The position numbers were made by a program, and so were the translations under genes. This document shows positions 20,613 through 30,711 of a DNA stretch of 64,000 bases, one piece after another. Origin of the DNA: Gari tellinella (taxonomy: Eukaryota > Mollusca > Bivalvia > Cardiida > Psammobiidae); the NCBI GenBank assembly GCA_922989275.2, contig OV277866.1, positions 57,155,246-57,219,245 of the forward strand, given 5' to 3'. The notes under the pieces are model-generated. The model did no database searches. It was not told where the DNA came from and saw only the letters and a program-made list of their open reading frames with translations. Within the stretch, counting starts at the first letter, position 1, and each line of letters starts with the position of its first letter.

Positions 20613-20875
20613 CCGGTTAATGATTACGGATTGAAATAACCGTGTTTTATCCCCGACCCGTTTACATGAACATGTACTTCCATCATCATCATCTTCTGCT
20701 TAAATCATGAGTTTTGTTTAATGAAGTTTAGAAAGTTTGACTTTATGTGCATTGTGTACGACAGTCAAAATATTGGATCTTGATCAGACGCCCAGTTTCA
20801 CAACGTCTGATCTGGACCCAATCTATTTGCAGTTTCTTGCTTAATGGGGTTTTGAACTGAAAGGGTAATTAAATT
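20613..20875 (+). mobile_element. TT-2-like MITE
   Basis: Hairpin TATTGGATCTTGATCAGACG...CGTCTGATCTGGACCCAAT near 20771-20824 and the end ACTGAAAGGGTAA. Left end uncertain. Confidence 0.5.
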
Positions 20876-21019
20876 ATTTAATTGAAACATGCACTCCAGT
20901 TTAAGAAGCACGTTGGTGTCTTTGCTGAATTCAAACACAGTACACTTTGGGAGGAAAGAAATGGTAAAATGGTTTTGCTTTTTAAAATAGAAACAGGGGC
21001 ATGTTTTGTTAATCTAATT

Positions 21020-21232
21020 TAAACCCCTTTGTAAACATGCGACTCAAGTCGATAAAGCAAACTGATTTGATCATCATCCAAACTGTTTGGTAGTTGTTTC
21101 ACTATTTCTTCCGTCAAATCTTCAAAAATGGCATTTGGCGTAACCTTGCAGACAAGGAAGTCTACAAGATGATAGTTTCGGTTAAATAAAGGATTAAATC
21201 AAACCATTAAACGTGGTAGTAAAAGGGTTAAC
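21020..21232 (+). mobile_element. TT-type MITE relic
   Basis: TTTAAACCCCTTTG left and AAAAGGGTTAA right. Only ATCCAAACTGTTTGG remains of the hairpin. Confidence 0.4.
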
Positions 21233-21640
21233 TTGAATTGAAAACGGATGTTTCAACTATATCGTAACAAGCACGATCTAGTTTACTACTGTATTGATCC
21301 AGATCATTTGCCGTGTAAGACAGTGTGTAATTTGTCTCCAAACTGTTCAAAATAAGTGTCGATGTTTCTGTACAAACAAGAACTATTTTTGGCAGGCCAC
21401 AACTTGTTGCAAAGGCTACATGTAACATACAAAATACTAATACTTAGCAGGAAAAGAGTTTAAAAAATACGACAATAATTAATACAATGAGGCTCACTTT
21501 TAACGAAGTTGGATAAAAGGAACTATCGGGTATAGTGAAACAGTTTCTTCTATCTCAACGATGGTTATTTCTTAAGAAATCAGACGATTCCAGTCTTCGT
21601 TATAAGTAAGCTTCACTTTACATATAGTAATGTATGCGAC
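21233..21640. other. Low-information stretch with faint TT traces
   Basis: TTGATCCAGATCATTTGCCG and TCTCCAAACTGTTC near 21294-21350 may be another eroded hairpin; nothing else is recognisable. Confidence 0.35.
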
Positions 21641-21647
21641 ATTGCTA

Positions 21648-21700
21648 AAATTTGCAAACGCAGCATCTGATCAGAATCCAAAATGTTTGCCGCTCAAGTA
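21648..21700 (+). repeat. Half hairpin of TT-2 type
   Basis: GCAGCATCTGATCAGAATCC AAAATGTTTGCC is the right stem arm only. Confidence 0.5.
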
Positions 21701-21916
21701 CAATGTACCATAAGATAGAATAGCTTTTAAATTATTTCTAAAGACGAGTGTGGACGAACAATGTGCCGCAGACGGTACTGCAGTAGGCGAAGGTTAACTA
21801 AGGTTCAAAGTGAAAGGTGAACATCCGTCATGCTTCCCTTTTCTGCCAATCACTTAACACCTCAATTTTCTGCAAGAGAGCCTAACCTTTGTATTACCAT
21901 TCAGACAATAACTGTA

Positions 21917-22121
21917 CAGTAGAACCTCTCTATTACAACCATTCAAAAGAAGGCTAATTGCCTGAAAAAAGGACAGGTGACAGCTTAAAGCAATGTGAAA
22001 GTGAAACAGAAAGCTCCTGTAGGAGCTTTCTGTTTCACTTTCTCATTGTTTTAAGCAGTCACCTGTCTTAAACAACTAATATTTGACACAATTTAGTGGT
22101 CGTAATAGAGAGGTTCTACTG
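21917..22121 (+). mobile_element. TA-2 pogo/Tigger-like MITE, complete
   Basis: 205 bp between TA and TA with CAGTAGAACCTCTCTATTAC and the mirror GTAATAGAGAGGTTCTACTG. The inside is almost entirely a hairpin (21972-22068, arms near 48 bp) centred on GAAAGCTCCTGTAGGAGC. CAGT(A/G)GAACCTCT ends are typical of Tigger/pogo elements. Confidence 0.85.
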
Positions 22122-22127
22122 TACATA

Positions 22128-22377
22128 CAGTGGAGAAGACGTTATTCATTCCCGTTTATAAAAAAAAACTGGACGCACGCGCAATGCAATAAAATGTAGA
22201 TAATTACGACTTTTGGAAATTGTTCACGATTTATTCTTTAATCAAGTGGCAAACAGTTTGGAGCCTGTTAAGACGCCGGGTTTCCAGGCGTCTTGTCTGT
22301 CGCCAAACTGTTTGCAGTGGAAATATTCATTTTAGGACAAGTGCGTTAATTGGGACATAATATCGTATTCTCAACTG
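22128..22377 (-). mobile_element. TA-1 old copy adjoining the TA-2
   Basis: CAGTGGAGAAGACG to TATTCTCAACTG, TA/TA, 6 bp after the TA-2 element. Hairpin CCTGTTAAGACGCCGGG...CGTCTTGTCTG. Confidence 0.85.
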
Positions 22378-22424
22378 TAAAACAATGGTATCAAATATCA
22401 TCGGGTTTGTTTCCTTATGTTTTA

Positions 22425-22525
22425 CACTGAACTTAAAATGTTGGCATCTGGAATGGCTTTAAACTGTTTGCAATGGAAATAATTGTATACACGTCTACTA
22501 GAAAAGGACTATAAGGAAAGAAGAT
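22425..22525 (-). mobile_element. TA-1 right-half relic
   Basis: CTGGAATGGCTTTAAACTG, TTTGCAATGGAAATAATTG, then a decayed arm and end. Confidence 0.5.
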
Positions 22526-22709
22526 GATAGGTCTGTAGTGAGAAGGTTAAGCAAACTTTGACAAGAACAAAAAGTGATAAATGTTCCTAGTCACTAACTG
22601 ACATACTGAATTGGGAAAACCGCTCGTTTAGCTGTAGTCATCATTGACCCTGAATAGTCAGTTAGATGAGGGGACGTATGATGTATTGTTTTGTGCAACT
22701 ACTGGACTA

Positions 22710-22946
22710 CAGTGGAGAAAAACTAATTCTTTCCCAATAAACGCGTTTACGCTAAAAGTTTTATTTCCCATGCAAGCAGTTTGGAACCAGATCAGACGCC
22801 GGGTAACAATACATCTGATCAGGCTCCAAACTGTTTGTTATGCAGGTTTAAATCAACATTTAGAATTGTCAAAAATTGGACTTTTAGTACATTTTATTGC
22901 GATGTGTTTGCGTTTAAACGGGAAAGAATAACCCTTTCTCCACTTG
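22710..22946 (+). mobile_element. TA-1 subtype B
   Basis: CAGTGGAGAAAAAC start. Hairpin right arm reads AACAATACATCTGATCAGG. The end TTTCTCCACTTG runs directly into a TT-2 hairpin. Confidence 0.82.
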
Positions 22947-23092
22947 TTTGACCATGATCAGACGCCAAGCTACGCGGCGTCTCATCAAGATCAAAACTGT
23001 TCGACATTTTTGCTTCATTCCAACTTTGAAAGAGTATATTGCAGACAAGAATATCAATACACACGATATTGTGGCGATAAAAGGGTTAAGGC
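22947..23092 (+). mobile_element. TT-2 MITE, right part
   Basis: Half hairpin CATGATCAGACGCCAAGC...CGTCTCATCAAGATC, then AACTTTGAAAGAGTATATTG CAGACAAGAATATC and the end AAAAGGGTTAA. Confidence 0.6.
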
Positions 23093-23147
23093 AAGTAATA
23101 AAATTTGAATGTAAAATAGTTAAATTTCCGCGTTATTATTTCTGCTA

Positions 23148-23396
23148 CAGTGTACAGGGACGCCGACAGTATTCTTAGTCTGTCAATGTCAATGAAACGA
23201 AACACGAACGCGATACAATAAAATGGAGATGTTTTTAAATTTCGGACAATTTCATTTTATCTAAATGGCAAACAGTATAGAGACTGATCAGATGCCAGAC
23301 TACCTGATGTCTTATCTGGCTGAAAACTGTTTGCGGTGGAAATAATAGCTTTTGCTCAAACACGTTTATTTGGAAATTTAGGGTTTTCACTCACTG
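23148..23396 (-). mobile_element. TA-1 old copy
   Basis: CAGTGTACAGGG start, AACGAAACACGAACGC arm, hairpin ACTGATCAGATGCCAGAC...CTTATCTGGC and the end TTTTCACTCACTG. Confidence 0.75.
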
Positions 23397-23570
23397 TAAA
23401 ATAAAATCTATTTCTCGAATGATCAGTCAAATCAGTCAGGTCGGTTTTGAATCAGGTGACTGGTAAATGTAGTCCGGCTGAATGCCTGTGTCTATCTTAC
23501 TGTCTTATTTTTTCTTTACACTGGACCTTTAAATAAATGAGTAAATAATCTGTTACACAATTATATTTAA

Positions 23571-23796
23571 CCCTTTCATCCTTAAATTTGTCGTGAGGGT
23601 TTTACCCATTCACCTCCATATTGTAGTCGATCCTGATCAGACACCACGTTACTCGGCGTCTGATAAGGATCAAATAAATACGAAAGACTCAAGCATAAAA
23701 CGCAACACAAACAATACACCCACCTCTCAAGCAGAACACACTCACAGTCAAAACTGTTTGCAAATGCGCTTAATGACGTCACTGAGAGTGAAAGGG
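23571..23796 (+). mobile_element. TT-2 MITE, complete, with insertion in the stem
   Basis: TTAA at 23567-23570 and 23797-23800. Ends CCCTTTCATCC / GAGTGAAAGGG. About 76 bp of CA-rich sequence (AATACGAAAGACTC to CACACTCACAGTC) splits the right hairpin arm between AAGGATCAA and AAAACTGTTTGC. Confidence 0.7.
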
Positions 23797-23800
23797 TTAA

Positions 23801-24264
23801 CGCATACGATATTGAAAACAGTGGAAGCAGGCGATAAATATTGGCGTTGAAAATGTAAAAACATGTGTGCAAAACGATTGGAAAATTGAATACATCAATA
23901 CGTTTAATTCACAATTTTTATGGTAACATTTAATGATCCGGATCACATTCCGTGTATTTTGTGTGTCTCGTAATGACAAAATAACAAGGTCCATAAGTAT
24001 CAGCCAATTAATCCAATTAAGACTGGATATTACGATGAACTTTCCAAGTGTGCTTGCTGTGATATTTTATTATAAATCGTGATACACGTTCTATGACAGA
24101 ACGTTCTGTATGAAACGGCAAACCGTGACACCCTTGCGTGACGTCGCATTAGGCAGCTTCTCATCGGGGTCAACACTTCTTTCTATTACCCATTGTCCTT
24201 CTTGGTACATTGTAGATACTAGATTTAAAGGGATAAACTTTTATCATGAAATTTGCGAATTGAC
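23801..24264. other. No recognisable element
   Basis: Contains an inverted ACAGAACGTTCTGT near 24098 and GCGTGACGTCGC near 24136. Nothing else. Confidence 0.45.
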
Positions 24265-24340
24265 TCGTATTTGCGAACAGTTTGGATCCGAGTCTGATTC
24301 CTACTAATTATGCGTACGATTTGAATCCAGCCTGTTTTAT
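24265..24340 (+). repeat. TT-2 hairpin relic
   Basis: GCGAACAGTTTGGATCCGAG and ATTTGAATCCAGCCTGTTTT flank a decayed apex. Confidence 0.45.
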
Positions 24341-24401
24341 TCTCATATCGACATATTTTCGTTTAGCTGATGATACATGTATCCTAGCATGACAAGAGTA
24401 A

Positions 24402-25969
24402 CAGTATTTGGGGATGACTATTCTTTTCCAATAAACGCAGTATTCTTAAACAGTTATTTATTTTGCAAATAATTTGGAGCCAGATTAAACGTCGATTTAC
24501 CTGGCGTTTGATCAGGCTCAAAGATACATGTACATGTATGTAAATACTCAGGTTAAATTCAATAGGATGTCATTTTTATCCAATTCATTGCACTTTGCTT
24601 GCATACAGTAAACTCCGCTTATAACGATATTCAGGGGACCGTGGAATAAGTATCGTTACATCCGGATATCGTTACAAGCGATCTGGTGGGTCTTGACGAC
24701 AGTATCCGAATTGTGTCCTATCCGAAACAATGGTTACTACATAGAGTTCTGCGCATTTTAAGACTAACGAAAAAAATACTATTCTGACCTGTTATAAACT
24801 TTAATGGTTGTTATCTCTTTGTTTCAACTGGCACAAATAAACTAATTGTGCAGGTAGTTCACGTTTTACAAATGATTTACGTACTGTCTTTCTAGTTGTT
24901 CATACATACTGGATAACGAAAGTAAACCGGAAATGAACATGGTTTAATCCAGACAGGGTTCTAAATTAAGCTCGCATACTCGCAAACTGCGAGTGGAATA
25001 AGAAAACTGCAAGAATTAAGTGACTTTTCCAGAAACTCGCAAAAAATGCGAGTAGCGTTTTTCGGACAGATAAACACAATACTACGCCTGGCAAATTATG
25101 CTCGGTTTATTCCGTAACATTTCGAGTGGCGGAAATGGACGAGTAGACCAGCGAGTACTTTTCGTAAGCCAATCGTAGCTTCTCGGGCAGTTTCAACCTC
25201 TCTTTTTTTTGTAAAATGACGCAATGACGGACTTTCCCAATTATCATTGGCTAATGAAACACGCACTGTGCTACTTCGGAGTTCCGATTTCTGCAAGTAT
25301 GCGTGTAAACAATCGACAACCGAACCAGTTTGTTAAAGACGAGGCAATTTAGAACAAAATGTTTTCGTTATGTTTCTAAGTCCTTTATAGACCTGTCGAA
25401 TTATCTGATATTATCGATACACAGGCATATCACAGGTCCGTTACATATAAGGATGAACGATCGTGTGGGCGATTGAATGAAAACAAAAAACAGAACGTGT
25501 AGTGATGAAGTTTATTCATCAAATATAAAATATGAATTCATGTAGAAATTGTGTCATATCAAAGCGATTTGATGAGATAACAAAACTTGGAAACTCTCAT
25601 GTAACGGTAAGTACGCTCATAATTCGACTGATTACATGGTGCAGTGCACGCGCACTATTGTTTGTTTGAAACTTGTTAGCGATAGTTTTCACACATTTCC
25701 CGGGCTTGTCTTCGCACCTCTGCACAGGTGAAAATATCGTTACATACGATCAAACTGGAGATAGGGGACCGAAAAGTAACATCGTTACATCCAGATTATC
25801 TTAACAAGCGATATCGTTACAAACGGAGTTAGCGACATTGAATTAAATGGAAGGCTGGCAGGGACCGAAGGTTCTGTATCGTTACAAGCGATATATCGTT
25901 ACATGCGATATCATTATAAGTGGAGTTTACTGTAGTTTGTTTTTTCGAAGACTAATGTCTTTTTCTTTG
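24402..25969 (+). mobile_element. TA-1 old copy split by a Tigger-like element
   Basis: Left part 24402-24603 has TTCCAATAAACGCAG and hairpin GCCAGATTAAACGTCG...GGCGTTTGATCAGGC. The right arm and terminus continue after 25934 (GTTTGTTTTTTCGAAG...TTTCTTTG). Confidence 0.7.
24606..25932 (+). mobile_element. Tigger/pogo-like DNA element, 1.33 kb
   Basis: Ends CAGTAAACTCCGCTTATAAC and the mirror ATTATAAGTGGAGTTTACTG, flanked TA/TA. Both subterminal regions repeat ATCGTTACA(T/A)(C/G)CG and CAAGCGATATCG. The inside has CTCGCAAANNGCGAG inverted repeats near 24983-25050 and no frame resembling a DDE transposase, so it looks like a deletion derivative. Inserted in the TA-1 copy 24402-25969. Confidence 0.8.
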
Positions 25970-26154
25970 TATTTCTCAACTACATGTAAAGTTAATTTTG
26001 CAATAAGCAGCAACAAAAAGAAGATAAGTTATCAACCAATCTATTATCGCATGGGCCAGATTAATGTACATGTAGGACAAATGCAAATCTAGAAAACTCC
26101 GGCAATAATTTCTGTTTTACCTGTGTCCAACATTGGCCCTTTACTCCATAGGTA

Positions 26155-26436
26155 CAGTGGAGAATATGTTATTCTTTCCCAATAAACGCGTTTGCGCTAA
26201 AACTATTATTTGCAGTGCAAACAGTTTGGAGCCAGATCAGACGCCGGGAAACCCGGCGTCTGATCAGGCTCCAAACTTGTGTGTGTTCCCGGCGTCTGAT
26301 CAGGCTCCAAACTGTTTGCCACCAAGATAAACAAGAATTATCAGAATTGTCCAAAAGTTGTTCTTTTCTACGTTTTAGTGCTTTGCGTTTGCGTACGTTT
26401 GCGTTTAAACGGGAAAGAATAACAGATTCTCCACTG
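26155..26436 (+). mobile_element. TA-1 subtype A with duplicated right hairpin arm
   Basis: 282 bp, TA/TA. The CCGGCGTCTGATCAGGCTCC arm occurs twice, separated by TTGTGTGTGTTC, accounting for 36 extra bases. Confidence 0.92.
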
Positions 26437-26652
26437 TACACATGTTTACCTTTAATTTACTCCTCCATTGAAGAGAATATATTCAACTGATACATTTATA
26501 CTTATGTTTCATGAGAAATATCAAAAATGTTCTAGTAGATGTTAGCTTAAAGCAGAATGGAAGTACATACAGCATAATGTGGCTAAGGGCGGCGCATTTT
26601 GTCTTACCTTTATATGATTTAAGAGGTCACTTGTCTTCAAAACTATATAGTA
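26437..26652 (-). repeat. Duplicated TT-5 segment, unit 1 (both sites empty)
   Basis: Starts TACACATGTTTACC and ends ACTATATAGTA. Keeps an unoccupied TA at 26499-26500 and an unoccupied TTAA at 26619-26622, both filled in unit 2. Internal motifs AGCTTAAAGCAGAATGG and GGCGCATTTTGTCTTACC are TT-5. Confidence 0.85.
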
Positions 26653-26892
26653 CAGTGGAGAATCTGTTATTCTTTCCCAATAAACGCGTTTGCGCTAAAA
26701 CTATTATTTGCAGTGCAAACAGTTTGGAGCCAGATCAGACGCCGGGTAACCCGGCGTCTGATCAGGCTCCAAACTGTTTGCCACCAAGATGAACAAAAAT
26801 TATCAGAATTGTCCAAAAGTTGTTCTTTTCTACGTTTTAGTGCTTTGCGTTTCGTTTCGTTTAAACGGGAAAGAATAACAGATTATCCACTG
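26653..26892 (+). mobile_element. TA-1 subtype A at the junction of the duplication
   Basis: 240 bp, TA/TA. The right arm is 6 bp short (TTTGCGTTTCGTTTCG). Lies between the two copies of the TT-5 segment. Confidence 0.92.
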
Positions 26893-26956
26893 TACACATT
26901 TTTACCTTTAATTTACTCCTCCATTGAAGATAATAGATTCAACTGATACATTTATA

Positions 26957-27202
26957 CAGTGGAGAATCTGTTATTCTTTCCCAATAAACGCGTTTACGCT
27001 AAAACTATTATTTCCAATACAAACAGTTTGGAGCCAGATCAGACGCCGGGTAACCCGGCGTCTGATCAGGCTCCAAACTGTTTGCCACCAAGATAAACAT
27101 GAATTATCAGAATTGTCCAAACGTTGCACTTTTCTACGTTTTAGTGCTTTGCGTTTGCGTACGTTTGCGTTTAAACGGGAAAGAATAACAAATTCTCCAC
27201 TG
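26957..27202 (+). mobile_element. TA-1 subtype A with proven TA duplication
   Basis: 246 bp between TA 26955-26956 and TA 27203-27204. The paralogous empty site at 26495-26506 reads TTTATACTTATG with a single TA, directly demonstrating the TA target duplication. Confidence 0.96.
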
Positions 27203-27328
27203 TACTTATGTTTCATGAGAAATATCAAAAGTGTTCTAGTAGATGTTAGCTTAAAGCAGAATGGAAGTACAGCATAATGTGGCTTAGGGCGGCGCATTTT
27301 GTCTTACCTTTATACATGTATGATTTAA

Positions 27329-27857
27329 AGAGGCTCGCAACCGGATTTAGCATTAAAAATGGTAATTTGTAAATATATGTCAAATGATTATATAAATGGG
27401 TAAGATTTAGTTTAGGATAATAAATTCTGTTAAGAAATGCATTTCCAAAAAAAAAAGAAGAAGCTCTGGTGGGATTCGAACCCGTGACCCTCCATTGCGG
27501 AGACAAACAAGAAAAATGAGGACACGCCTTTACCGCCTCGACCACGGACGCTCTCTATATATATGGTAGCGAATTAACGTACTTCACTGTTAACGCTTAA
27601 TACTACATTATTCGGCTCCGGTTTATGTCAAAGCCCGTGTAGAGAAGCAACAACAACAGCAAAACCGTCAGCTGACGCTATCGAAAAACGATGGAATATA
27701 TCTAAAAAAAAACTAAGATTCGGTGACGATTTTTGAGACTTTTTTTGGACTGATCATATTTTTTTAAAATGTCAGAAGCCAAATAATGCCACAAATTTGC
27801 TTTTATTTGAGTATTTTATTTTATTTTGACAAGTACACAATCCGGTTGCGAGTCGCT
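27329..27857 (-). mobile_element. TT-6 element carrying a tRNA-like module
   Basis: 529 bp flanked by TTAA 27325-27328 and 27858-27861; the empty paralogous site is at 26619-26622. Inverted ends AGAGGCTCGCAACCGG and CCGGTTGCGAGTCGCT. Contains a minus-strand tRNA-like segment, an A-run and a CAACAACAACAG tract. TTAA target use suggests piggyBac-type mobilisation. Confidence 0.88.
27463..27554 (-). ncRNA. tRNA-like (SINE-type) module inside TT-6
   Basis: On the minus strand: box A TGGTCGAGGCGG, then a long spacer, then box B GGTTCGAATCC and CCACCAGAGC. The spacing (about 62 nt) and long arm recall a Leu/Ser-type tRNA, but the 5' acceptor strand does not pair with CCAGAGC, so it is a pol III promoter relic rather than a working tRNA. 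Confidence 0.65.
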
Positions 27858-27959
27858 TTAAGAGGTCACTTGTCTTCAAAAGTAGTAACATGCTTTGCTG
27901 TCCTGTAATTGTCGCTTACATAAGAACTACACCTTTACTCCGTTGCCTGTTTCTTGCTT

Positions 27960-28230
27960 TGAAGACTTGTGACCTTTTAAACGAGGTTGAACGTAAAGCG
28001 GAATGAACTTTATGCGCATTTTACAATTTGCTACATGCAGGATACAGAACTATATTTCTTAAGGTTCATCAGAAAGCAAGTAAGGCGCATTTTGCCTTAC
28101 TTGCAGTCTGATTTAAGTTCTGATACATATAAAGGATAAAGAAAGTCATGACTTATAAAGTGGAACAATTTTCTTCATTGAAAAGATAAATAAGGAGCAT
28201 AACAAGGCGTATATATTGGGTAATGGGTTA
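27960..28230 (+). mobile_element. TT-5 element, right part
   Basis: GAGGTTGAACGTAAAGCGG, GGCGCATTTTGCCTTACTTG, TTCTTCATTGAAAAGATAAA and the end GGGTAATGGGTTA. A TA-1 begins at the last base pair. Confidence 0.6.
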
Positions 28231-28474
28231 CAGGGAAGAAAACGTTGTTTTTTTCCAATACACGCGCTGTAACGCTGAAATATAATTTCCATTGCAAAAA
28301 GTTAAGAGCCAGACCAGACGCCGGGTAACCCGGCGCCTGATCAGGCTTCAAACTGTTTGCCACTCGGATCAACATGAATAGTCAGAACTGTCGATGTAAT
28401 TTGCTCTATTTTAGTGGTTTACGTTTGCGTTTCATTTGCGTTTTAACGGGGAAAGAATAACGTTTTTTTCACTG
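28231..28474 (+). mobile_element. TA-1 inserted at the end of TT-5
   Basis: CAGGGAAGAAAACG to TTTTTTTCACTG. Hairpin well kept (CCAGACCAGACGCCGGG). The left TA is the last dinucleotide of GGGTTA. Confidence 0.87.
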
Positions 28475-28915
28475 TATGAGATATCTACGTTATTTCACTG
28501 AGTGCATGATCCCATAATACAACACTGACTGTATTGTCGATTGATTGTTCATTAGAGAGCCCAGCGTATAGGACGTCTACCCCGATTCCTCGCAGTGCTA
28601 TAAGTTGCGTTTTACCTGTTCCGAACACCGTGGACTCAATTTATAAATAACTGGAGAATGGCTTGTGTTATTCTGTTGTTCTTATCGTAGAAGAATAGAC
28701 GGACTGATATCATTATCACGGTACTTACAAAAAACAAATGAAGTATAGATCATAGGGGAGGTAATTCAACATCTGGTGTCGATTGAATCTTTATATCGGA
28801 GTTGTCTATCGTGTGAATGTATGTACATTGTACGTGTAATGTTAAGGATTGTTGGAAAATAAATTGGAGTGAATAATCAACAAGGATTCAATAAGTAAGT
28901 ACATTTTAGCAGTTA
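28475..28915. other. No recognisable feature
   Basis: About 440 bp without element motifs or exon-like signal. Confidence 0.5.
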
Positions 28916-29142
28916 CAGTGTAGAAGACGTTATTTTTTCCAAGCAAATGCGATAACGCTAAAACTTTTATTTCCGATGCAAACAGTTTGAAGCCTGATCA
29001 GACACCGGGTAACCAAACTGTTTGTCACTCAAATTAGAAAAAATCGTGAGAAATTTCATAACGTTAAAACTTTTGGGATTTTAGTAGATTGCGATTGCGT
29101 TTCGTTTGTATTTTAAAGAGAAAGAAAATAGCTTCTCTACTG
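28916..29142 (+). mobile_element. TA-1 lacking the right hairpin arm
   Basis: CAGTGTAGAAGACG to GCTTCTCTACTG. After CCTGATCAGACACCGGGTAA the sequence jumps to CCAAACTGTTTGTCACTC. Shares TA 29143-29144 with the next copy. Confidence 0.78.
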
Positions 29143-29144
29143 TA

Positions 29145-29330
29145 CAGAGGAGAAGATATAAATAACCACCGTTTAAACAAAATTAACTGCAAACGCAAGG
29201 AAAACAAAATGTAGAAAATGACAGATTTTGGGAAATATTGTCGATTTCAATTTGTTTAAAATTCTGGGTGGCATATTTCTTTTACATGTACTACAAAACC
29301 CCTAATATGGAAAGAATAACGTATTTTCTA
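29145..29330 (-). mobile_element. TA-1 without hairpin, running into the tandem array
   Basis: CAGAGGAGAAGATA start, ACTGCAAACGCAAGG arm. Only GGGTGGCATATTTC marks the hairpin site. Its right end forms the first array unit. Confidence 0.65.
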
Positions 29331-29586
29331 TATACGTATAGGAATGTAGAAAACGTGAAAAACAAACCGTTATTCTTTCCTATTTAAACGCAAACGAAAT
29401 ATGGAAAGAATAACGTATTTTCTATATACGTATAGGAATATGGAAAACGTGAAAAACAAACCGTTATTCTTTCCTATTTAAACGCAAACGAAATATGGAA
29501 AGAATAACGTATTTTCTATATACGTATAGGAATATGGAAAACGTGAAAAACAAACCGTTATTCTTTCCTTTTTAAACGCAAACGAA
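29305..29586 (+). repeat. 94-bp tandem repeat, three units
   Basis: Units at 29305-29398, 29399-29492 and 29493-29586, differing by very few bases. Each runs from ATGGAAAGAATAACG (a TA-1 right end) through TATACGTATAGG to CGTTATTCTTTCC and AAACGCAAACG (a TA-1 left end). Confidence 0.95.
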
Positions 29587-29779
29587 ATGCAAAAGCACTG
29601 CAATAAAATGGGGACAGTTAGACATTTCTGACTTTTATTTTTATTTAATGGCATATAGTTTGGATTCTGATCAGACGCCGGGTCACCGGTGTCAGCTATG
29701 GCTCCAAAATGTTTGATTTGGAAATGGTAGTTTTAGTGTAAACGCGTTTATTTGGGAAAGAATAACGTCTTCTTCACTG
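29493..29779 (-). mobile_element. TA-1 emerging from the array
   Basis: The last unit continues as a normal minus TA-1: hairpin TTTGGATTCTGATCAGACGC...GGTGTCAGC, then ACGCGTTTATTTGGG and CTTCTTCACTG. Confidence 0.75.
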
Positions 29780-29859
29780 TAAGGGGATATTTCAAAAACT
29801 AAAATCTTTATCCCTGCATTAAACTCTAAAAGTTGTCGCTACATGTACATGTACACAAT

Positions 29860-30106
29860 ACAGTGGAGAATGTGTTATTATTTCCCGTTTAAACGAAACG
29901 AAACGCAAACGCAAAACACTTGAAAGTAGAAAAGTGCAACTTTTGGACAATTCTGATAAATTATGTTTATTTTGGTGGCAAACAGTTTGGAGCCTGATCA
30001 GACGCCGGGTTACCCGGCGTCTGATCTGGCTCCAAACTGTTTGCAATGGAAATAATAGTTTTAGCGTAAACGCGTTTATTGGGAAAGAATAACGTTTTCT
30101 CCACTA
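29860..30106 (-). mobile_element. TA-1, complete
   Basis: 247 bp, CAGTGGAGAATGTG to TTTTCTCCACTA (last base changed). Hairpin perfect apart from the T/T mismatch. Confidence 0.92.
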
Positions 30107-30111
30107 TAATA

Positions 30112-30229
30112 ACCCAGACTTTTTTTTCCAATCAGATTAACGTGAGTTGTAAAATTGTCAAAAAGTTGTCATTTATAACATTTTAATGCACTGCGTTTGT
30201 AACTGGAAAGAATAACGTCTTCTACACTG
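30112..30229 (+). mobile_element. TA-1 right half
   Basis: From CCAATCAGATTAACG through TGCACTGCGTTTG to GTCTTCTACACTG. Confidence 0.6.
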
Positions 30230-30323
30230 TAACAGTATGATTTTCTAGTTTGATTATTAAACTACATTAGTTTTCTTCTTATACATGTATGTACAATGAT
30301 ACATGTAACACCTTATTCAGTAC

Positions 30324-30398
30324 ATGTATTTGCAATGTAAATAATTGTTTTAGCGTAAACGCTTTACACAGTCTTAGGGAGGAATAATGTACTCCATT
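30324..30398 (-). mobile_element. TA-1 right-end fragment
   Basis: TTTGCAATGTAAATAATTG, TTTTAGCGTAAACGC and GTACTCCATTG. Confidence 0.55.
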
Positions 30399-30461
30399 GT
30401 ATTACATAACCAATTGCCGTACATGTAATTTCTCTTTTACACCGATATACATGTACACGTA

Positions 30462-30711
30462 CAGTGGAAAAGACGTTATTCTTTCCCGTTTAAACACAAC
30501 CGGAACGCAAACGCATCACAATAAATCGTAGAAAAGGAAAGCTTTTCGACAATTCTGACTTTTCATGTTAACCTGGGTGGCAAACACTTTGGAGCCTGAT
30601 TAGACGATGGGTTACCCAACGTCTAATCTAGCTCAAATCTGTTTGCAATGAAAATAATAGTTTTAACGGAAGCGGTGTTTATTGGGAAAGAATACTGTAG
30701 TATCTCCCCTG
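30462..30711 (-). mobile_element. TA-1 old copy
   Basis: CAGTGGAAAAGACG to AGTATCTCCCCTG. The hairpin apex reads GATGGGTTACCCAACG with a paired substitution on both arms. Confidence 0.88.

Larger units (their letters stand above)
26893..27886 (-). repeat. Duplicated TT-5 segment, unit 2 (two insertions)
   Basis: Same sequence as 26437-26652 but interrupted by TA-1 (26957-27202) at the TA and by TT-6 (27329-27857) at the TTAA. It also shows TATACATGTATG where unit 1 has TATATG. Confidence 0.85.
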
